Source: Sphingomonas sanguinis NBRC 13937
Lineage (GTDB): Bacteria; Pseudomonadota; Alphaproteobacteria; Sphingomonadales; Sphingomonadaceae
Direction of reading: 5' to 3'
DNA: 54,588 bases
Assembly (NCBI RefSeq): GCF_001591005.1
Contig: NZ_BCTY01000024.1
Coordinates: 1-54,588 of the forward strand
Shown here piece after piece: positions 50,098 to 54,588 of this stretch. A program made the position numbers and the translations under genes. The notes below the pieces were generated by a model. That model worked only from the letters and a program-made list of their open reading frames with translations, was not told the DNA's origin and did not search any database. How positions within the stretch are numbered: position 1 is the stretch's first letter; every line of letters starts with the position of its first letter.

Positions 50098-50132
50098 CGC
50101 CCCGGGAGGACATGAAAGTCCATCCCGAGGCG
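50098..50132 (-). terminator. Rho-independent terminator of the TonB-dependent receptor gene
   Basis: On the reverse strand CGCCTCGGGATGGAC and GTCCTCCCGGGGCG fold into a long stem with loop TTTCAT, directly followed by TATTTTC (50097-50091). It lies 21 bases after the receptor stop codon. Confidence 0.85.
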
Positions 50133-50152
50133 CATCACCCGGTCAGGCCGGA

Positions 50153-53100
50153 TCAGAAGTTGAAGTTCGCGCCGGCGCTGAAGTTACGACCGACGAGACC
50201 TGCATAATGCCAGCTGCTCAGATAGTTCGGATTGCTGGTATAGGCTGCCGCCGCCAGCGGAGCGCGGGCATTGGTCAGGTTCTGGACACTGAAGAAGAAG
50301 CGGAAATCGTCATTGACCCGCACGCCCAAGTTCAAGTCGGTATAGATGAACGGGCGGACGAAGCACTGGTTGTTGACGTCGCTACCCGCAATGATGGGCA
50401 CCAGCGTGTTCTTGCACGACAGGTCGATCACGCCGTTGACCGGCTGGATACGATCGGCCGCCACCTGCTTGATCCGGCCGACATAATAGGTCGTGCTGGT
50501 CAGCGAGAAATTGCCGACTTCGATCGTGTTCTGCCAGTTGCCGCGAATACGCGGGGTGCCGCCACCCGACGACAGTTCGTACGGCCCCAGCGTACCCGCA
50601 TATTTCTGCACGACGCCCGCCGGGGTGACGAGGTCGAGGCGAAGCACGCGGGTCACGTCGACACGGCTGATGAACTTCACGCCATTGGCAAGCTGGACAT
50701 TGGCATTGGCCTGCATGTCGATGCCCGAGCTGACCATATAGTTGGCGTTGACGTAGGGCACGTCGAACACCAGCAGGCGAGGCAGGGCGTTCGGGTTGAC
50801 GGGATCGGGCGCATCGATGACGTTGCACTTGTAGCCTGGGCCCACCTTGGCCAGCGCGGCGCATCCGTCGGCCGCATTGGTCTGGCTGTAATAGGCATTG
50901 ATCGCTTCTGAGCGCAGCGGTCCGCTGACGATCAGGTTCGACTTGCGGATATTATAATAGTCGACCGTGACGTTCAGCCAGCGCGTCGGGTTGAGGATCG
51001 TGCCGACGGTGAAGCTGCGCGACACTTCCGGCAGAATGTCGGGATTGCCCTGCGCACCACTGCCGATGTTGTAGGAGGTGGTGTATGCGGGACTGCCCGG
51101 ATGCGCCGCGGTGAAGCTGGCGGGCGGGTTGAACGTCGAGAAGCCCGAATAGCTGCTCGCCGGGTTGTATTCCGCGAAGGTCGGCGCGCGGAAGCCCTGC
51201 GAATAGGTGGCCCGCAGCGAGAATTCGCGAACCGGTGTGAACTTCGCACCGATCTTGGGCGAGAAGTGGCTATAGCCCTGCGAATAGTGATCGTAACGGC
51301 CCGAGACGTTCAGGTCGAACGAGCGGAGGAAGGGCGCATCGATTTCGAAGAACCCGGCGGTCACGGTCTGGCGACCCTGGGCCGACGAGGTGTTCAGGTT
51401 GTAATAGGACAGATCGAAATTCTGATTGCGGTTCATCAGCGTTTCGCGACGGACCTGGAAACCCGCACCGACATTGAGGTCGCCGCCCGGCAATTCCATC
51501 AGCGACTTCAGCAGCGAGCCGCCGATCGTCGCGACCGTCGAATAGGACGGGGTGGTCCGGTCCGGCGAAATCTGATTGCGCACGGCCTGCGTGTTCTGCT
51601 CCGGATTAACGAAGTTGTACGCGCCGGTGTTGATCGCGCTCAACAGACCCTGGATATTGATGAAGCCACGCTGCGTCACCGCGAAATTGTCGCGGGCATA
51701 GACGCCGTTCAGGCGGAACCTGAAGCCGTTGCCCAGATCGCCAGAGATGCCGCCCGTCGCGCGGAACACGTCGACATAACGATGGCTGCCCGCCGGGATG
51801 TCGCCGAACAGGTAGAAAATGCGCGCGGCGTTCTCGGCCGGGTTGGCACCGGCCACCGCATAGGGGTTGTTCGGGTTCAGGCGACGATCGGCGGCGTTGG
51901 CGCAGTTCACGCCCGCCGAGCAGACATACATGGGCAGGACGATACCTGGGCTGCTCGACGCCAGCGCGGCCGAACCGCCGAACGGCTGGGTCTGGCGGAT
52001 ACCCGCCGGGGTGCCGCGAATGTCGACTTCGGAATGCGAGTAGCTGCCGCTGGCAAAGGCTTCCCAGCCCTCCGCGAGGCGAACGTTCAGGCGCGCCGTG
52101 GTCGAATAGCGCTCTTGGCGCGGCTGGATGATGCCGTATTCGTCGGGCAGGTTGTGCTTGCAGCCCGTACCCTGCGCCGCGCCCGAGGTCACCGTGAAGG
52201 TGCCGAACGGGCAGGCGTTCGGATTCAGCAGGCGATACTGGTTGGTCAGCGGCGAGCCGACCTGGCCCGCCAGCGGGTTGTTCAGATCGGTCTGACGGAC
52301 ACGCGTGACGACCGCCTGCGGGTTGGCTTGCAGAAGCGAGTCGTCGTTGCGGTTGCGATCCTGCAGGCCACTCGGGCTCAGGTCCAGCGTGTTGAACGGA
52401 TAGCCGCGGCTGTTGTTGGTGATGTACCCGTCATAGGTATATTCACCGTTGACGTAGAAGTTGAAGCCCTGCTCGCGATAATCGCCGATACCGGCGGTCA
52501 GCGTGGCACGGTAGTGCGAGCCATCGGCCTTTTCGGTAGTGCCGCCCTGGACCGAACCCGAAATGCCCTGGACGTTCTTCTTGCTGATCAGGTTGACCAC
52601 GCCGCCAATGGCGTCCGCGCCATAGGTCGAGGAGGCGCCGTCCTTCAGGACTTCGACACGCTCGATGGTGCTGAACGGGATCGAATTCAGGTCGACATAG
52701 GCGTTATGGCCGTCGTCGTTCAGCGGGAAGTTGGCCGAGCGCAGGCCGTCGATCAGCACGACGGTGGACGAAACGCCCAGGCCGCGCAGCGACACCGCCG
52801 CGCCACCGGCCGAGAAGCCGTTCTTGAAGCCGGTCGAGATCGAACCGGCGCTGTCGGCGGATACCGAGCGGATCGCTTCCTGCGCGGTCGTGATGTTCGC
52901 GCGCTGGAGCACGTTGGAATTCACCACGGTCACGGGCGAGATCGAGCTGGCATTGGAATCCCGGAACAGCGTGCCGGTGACGACAACCGTCGTCCCTTCC
53001 GCCGTGGCGGGGGCGGGGGCTGCCCGCTTGATCTGGAGGTCCTGTTTCGTCTGCGCCTGCTCAGGCGCGGCAGCGTTCTGGTCGGCGGCGTCTGCCGTCT

Positions 53101-53200
53101 GAGCCGGTGCGGCCTCCTGCGCATAGGCCGGAGCCGCGATCGCCGTCAGCAATGCTGCGGTCGAAATCCCCAGGCGCAGTTTACCGAATGCGGAATTCAT
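50153..53200 (-). CDS. TonB-dependent receptor, substrate unknown
   Basis: A 1015-residue outer-membrane receptor. The signal peptide is ISTAALLTAIAAPAYAQ. A glutamine- and alanine-rich linker follows, then a plug beginning GTTVVVTGTLFRDSNASSIS and containing VSLRGLGVSSTVVLIDGLRS and VEVLKDGASSTYGADAIGGV. The barrel ends in FFFSVQNLTNARAPL and GRNFSAGANFNF. The ATG at 53200 is preferred to GTG 53209 because the signal peptide starts there, though neither has a strong ribosome site. It is of the FepA/BtuB-like plug type, unlike the receptor at 7120, and lacks the locus operator. Neighbours give no clear substrate. Confidence 0.9.
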   Translation of the reverse strand: MNSAFGKLRLGISTAALLTAIAAPAYAQEAAPAQTADAADQNAAAPEQAQTKQDLQIKRAAPAPATAEGTTVVVTGTLFRDSNASSISPVTVVNSNVLQRANITTAQEAIRSVSADSAGSISTGFKNGFSAGGAAVSLRGLGVSSTVVLIDGLRSANFPLNDDGHNAYVDLNSIPFSTIERVEVLKDGASSTYGADAIGGVVNLISKKNVQGISGSVQGGTTEKADGSHYRATLTAGIGDYREQGFNFYVNGEYTYDGYITNNSRGYPFNTLDLSPSGLQDRNRNDDSLLQANPQAVVTRVRQTDLNNPLAGQVGSPLTNQYRLLNPNACPFGTFTVTSGAAQGTGCKHNLPDEYGIIQPRQERYSTTARLNVRLAEGWEAFASGSYSHSEVDIRGTPAGIRQTQPFGGSAALASSSPGIVLPMYVCSAGVNCANAADRRLNPNNPYAVAGANPAENAARIFYLFGDIPAGSHRYVDVFRATGGISGDLGNGFRFRLNGVYARDNFAVTQRGFINIQGLLSAINTGAYNFVNPEQNTQAVRNQISPDRTTPSYSTVATIGGSLLKSLMELPGGDLNVGAGFQVRRETLMNRNQNFDLSYYNLNTSSAQGRQTVTAGFFEIDAPFLRSFDLNVSGRYDHYSQGYSHFSPKIGAKFTPVREFSLRATYSQGFRAPTFAEYNPASSYSGFSTFNPPASFTAAHPGSPAYTTSYNIGSGAQGNPDILPEVSRSFTVGTILNPTRWLNVTVDYYNIRKSNLIVSGPLRSEAINAYYSQTNAADGCAALAKVGPGYKCNVIDAPDPVNPNALPRLLVFDVPYVNANYMVSSGIDMQANANVQLANGVKFISRVDVTRVLRLDLVTPAGVVQKYAGTLGPYELSSGGGTPRIRGNWQNTIEVGNFSLTSTTYYVGRIKQVAADRIQPVNGVIDLSCKNTLVPIIAGSDVNNQCFVRPFIYTDLNLGVRVNDDFRFFFSVQNLTNARAPLAAAAYTSNPNYLSSWHYAGLVGRNFSAGANFNF

Positions 53201-53575
53201 CGAAGTCACGTAGCTCTACCCCCTGTGATGCAGCGGCGACTTGCGTCGCGGCTACCCCGCTCGCCATGAACCGGCACAGCGTTAGACGGGCGCCTATCAC
53301 CCACGAAGTTACCGGGGCGTTAAAAAGGATAGGGCTTTGCAATAAGGTGGTATGGTAATGGTTTTTCTATGAATTAGAAGAACATGCGCCGACATTGTCA
53401 TACTTTGCGATATATAAAGTCCTGCGCGGTGAAGGAGATAAGCATTGCCGTGTTTCCCGGAAATCATGCCGTTGATAGGCCAGCTCGTCCGACGAAGACG
53501 AGCAATGCGGCAAGGCCGTTCTACCAAGGACCAGATTATAGGCGAGCTGCGTGAGCGCGGCACTTGGCGGATACT
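53201..53575. other. Intergenic control region upstream of the receptor; one hairpin
   Basis: No gene is convincing. Bases 53320-53420 are A/T-rich and probably carry the receptor promoter on the reverse strand. GCTCGTC at 53483-53489 pairs with GACGAGC at 53497-53503 (7-bp stem, 7-base loop) and may end the phosphoesterase transcript coming from the right. Confidence 0.45.
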
Positions 53576-54499
53576 TCAGATCGGCACGTCTTTCCGGCTG
53601 ATGCTGGTGAAGCCGTAGGTCCGATAGCGGCTTTCCACCTTACGCCCGGACAGGGTGATTTCGGTATAGCCTTCCGGCGTCCCCAAAAACGATCCACGCC
53701 AATCGGCCCCCGCGACGGCACCGGTGGTGATAAAGGACATGCCGTTCAGTTCGATCCTTTCGTAGACATGGCTATGCGCCTGAAGCACGGCCATGACGCC
53801 ATGCTCGCTAAGGATGCGCAATACTTCCCGCCCGTTCGTCACGAAGGTCCAATTGTGGGGCGTGTTCAGCCAGCTTTCCGGCTCGTAGCAATACATCGCG
53901 GTCACGAGGGGAATGTGTGTGATGGCGATGATCCGCGCGCCCTGGGGCTGGGCGGCGAGATCGGTACGCAACCAGTCGAGCTGCGCGGCGTCCACGCGTC
54001 CTTCGTAATTCCGGTCTGTTGTGATGCCGACCGAGTCCAGCACGACGAAATGCACGCCCTTGTGATCGAAGGAATAATAGGTCGGGCCGAAGCGATCGAT
54101 ATAGAAATGCTTGCCGAAGTCGGGGGCGGTGGGGGCAATTCCGCTCTTCGCGAACACGCCCAGACAATCGTGATTGCCGAGCACATGACGCACGGGCTTG
54201 CGCAGATGCTGCCGCTCGGTCCGCTGGTACAGGTCCATCAGCATGGTCGCGCGCTCGCGGCTGGCTTCCAGCGCGTCTTCGATCATATCGCCACCCTGCA
54301 CGACAAAATCGACGTTGGAAGCCGAGATTTGCTCAAAGCACATCGCGCAGGCGCGATCCGCGTCGAGTTCGGGTCGGATATGACAATCCCCCACAAAGGC
54401 AAAGGTGAAGTCGGGCTGCGCCGTCATACCGTGCGCCTTCGTGCCGAGCGAGAGCAGCGGGGCGGCCGTGGCCAGCTTTAGGAGATCGCGTCGTTCCAT
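53576..54499 (-). CDS. Tat-exported metallophosphoesterase
   Basis: A 307-residue calcineurin-like phosphoesterase. The N-terminus MERRDLLKLATAAPLLSLGT is a twin-arginine-like signal. The five metal-binding motifs appear in order: FAFVGDCHIRP, VVQGGDMIEDA, HVLGNHDCLG, IAITHIPLVT and LQAHSHVYERI. ATG 54499 is chosen because it places the Tat signal at the N-terminus; the frame upstream is proline-rich low-complexity sequence. The ribosome site is weak. Family members in the cell envelope include phosphatases, nucleotidases and lipid-phosphate hydrolases; the substrate is not readable here. It is transcribed toward the receptor gene but separated by more than 370 bases, so they are likely independent. 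Confidence 0.88.
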   Translation of the reverse strand: MERRDLLKLATAAPLLSLGTKAHGMTAQPDFTFAFVGDCHIRPELDADRACAMCFEQISASNVDFVVQGGDMIEDALEASRERATMLMDLYQRTERQHLRKPVRHVLGNHDCLGVFAKSGIAPTAPDFGKHFYIDRFGPTYYSFDHKGVHFVVLDSVGITTDRNYEGRVDAAQLDWLRTDLAAQPQGARIIAITHIPLVTAMYCYEPESWLNTPHNWTFVTNGREVLRILSEHGVMAVLQAHSHVYERIELNGMSFITTGAVAGADWRGSFLGTPEGYTEITLSGRKVESRYRTYGFTSISRKDVPI

Positions 54500-54535
54500 G
54501 CGGCACCAGATGTCGGAGGATGGGGGGCAGGGGGA

Positions 54536-54574
54536 TCGGGGGGGGGGCGGCACGTGATGGCGCCCCCCCCCCGA
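54536..54574. repeat. G10/C10 inverted repeat near the window end
   Basis: TCGGGGGGGGGGCG at 54536-54549 and CGCCCCCCCCCCGA at 54561-54574 form a perfect 14-bp inverted repeat with an 11-base spacer. It lies 37 bases before the phosphoesterase start on the reverse strand. The homopolymer tracts could be prone to slippage. Confidence 0.8.
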
Positions 54575-54588
54575 GGAACAAGGATCAG

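Noticed and set aside
51101..53269. Plus-strand frame of about 720 codons across the second receptor
   Set aside because: Repetitive arginine- and valine-rich shadow; the receptor on the other strand has signal peptide, plug and barrel end.

Overview
The window looks like a chromosomal segment of a Sphingomonas-like alphaproteobacterium. The base composition is high in G+C. Large TonB-dependent receptors stand without a SusD partner. The L-rhamnose pathway is the non-phosphorylating diketo route known from Sphingomonas, and the 3' end of an alphaproteobacterial initiator tRNA gene is present at the left. The genus is an inference from gene content; there is no rRNA here to settle it.

Left edge (1-1180): a truncated IS3-type OrfA lies next to a truncated IS1182-type transposase, apparently one element inserted in the other. 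An 18-nt copy of the 3' end of initiator tRNA-Met, followed by a hairpin, looks like the junction of a genomic island that extends to the left.

Central block (1181-31523): a compact, apparently complete locus for rhamnogalacturonan I, the pectin backbone of alternating rhamnose and galacturonate. It holds two secreted PL11 endo-lyases, a Tat-exported PL26-like exo-lyase, a DUF6250 protein, a TonB-dependent receptor, two CE12-type deacetylases, another esterase, a GH35 beta-galactosidase, a GH105 unsaturated uronyl hydrolase, a GH28 enzyme, a PL22 oligogalacturonate lyase, a GPH-type permease and an IclR-type regulator. Catabolism of both products is encoded alongside. Rhamnose passes through RhaM and LRA1-LRA2-LRA3-LRA5-LRA6 to pyruvate and lactate. 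The unsaturated uronate passes through KduI and KduD to 2-keto-3-deoxygluconate. Most genes overlap their neighbour by 1 to 4 bases. A shared operator-like core, ATTCCAYAWAGTG, lies upstream of the first gene of each transcription unit and of the regulator itself, which suggests one IclR regulon.

Right block (31524-54588): a chemoreceptor with three near-identical tandem HAMP-like units; a graveyard of gene fragments (thiolase, RraA/IclR, SDR tail); a CzcC-CzcA heavy-metal efflux operon without the periplasmic adaptor, divergent from a two-component system; an ABC-2 type efflux operon (TolC, HlyD, two permeases) without an ATPase; a second chemoreceptor; a DUF2332 protein; a second TonB-dependent receptor; and a Tat-exported metallophosphoesterase next to an unusual G10/C10 inverted repeat at the window end.
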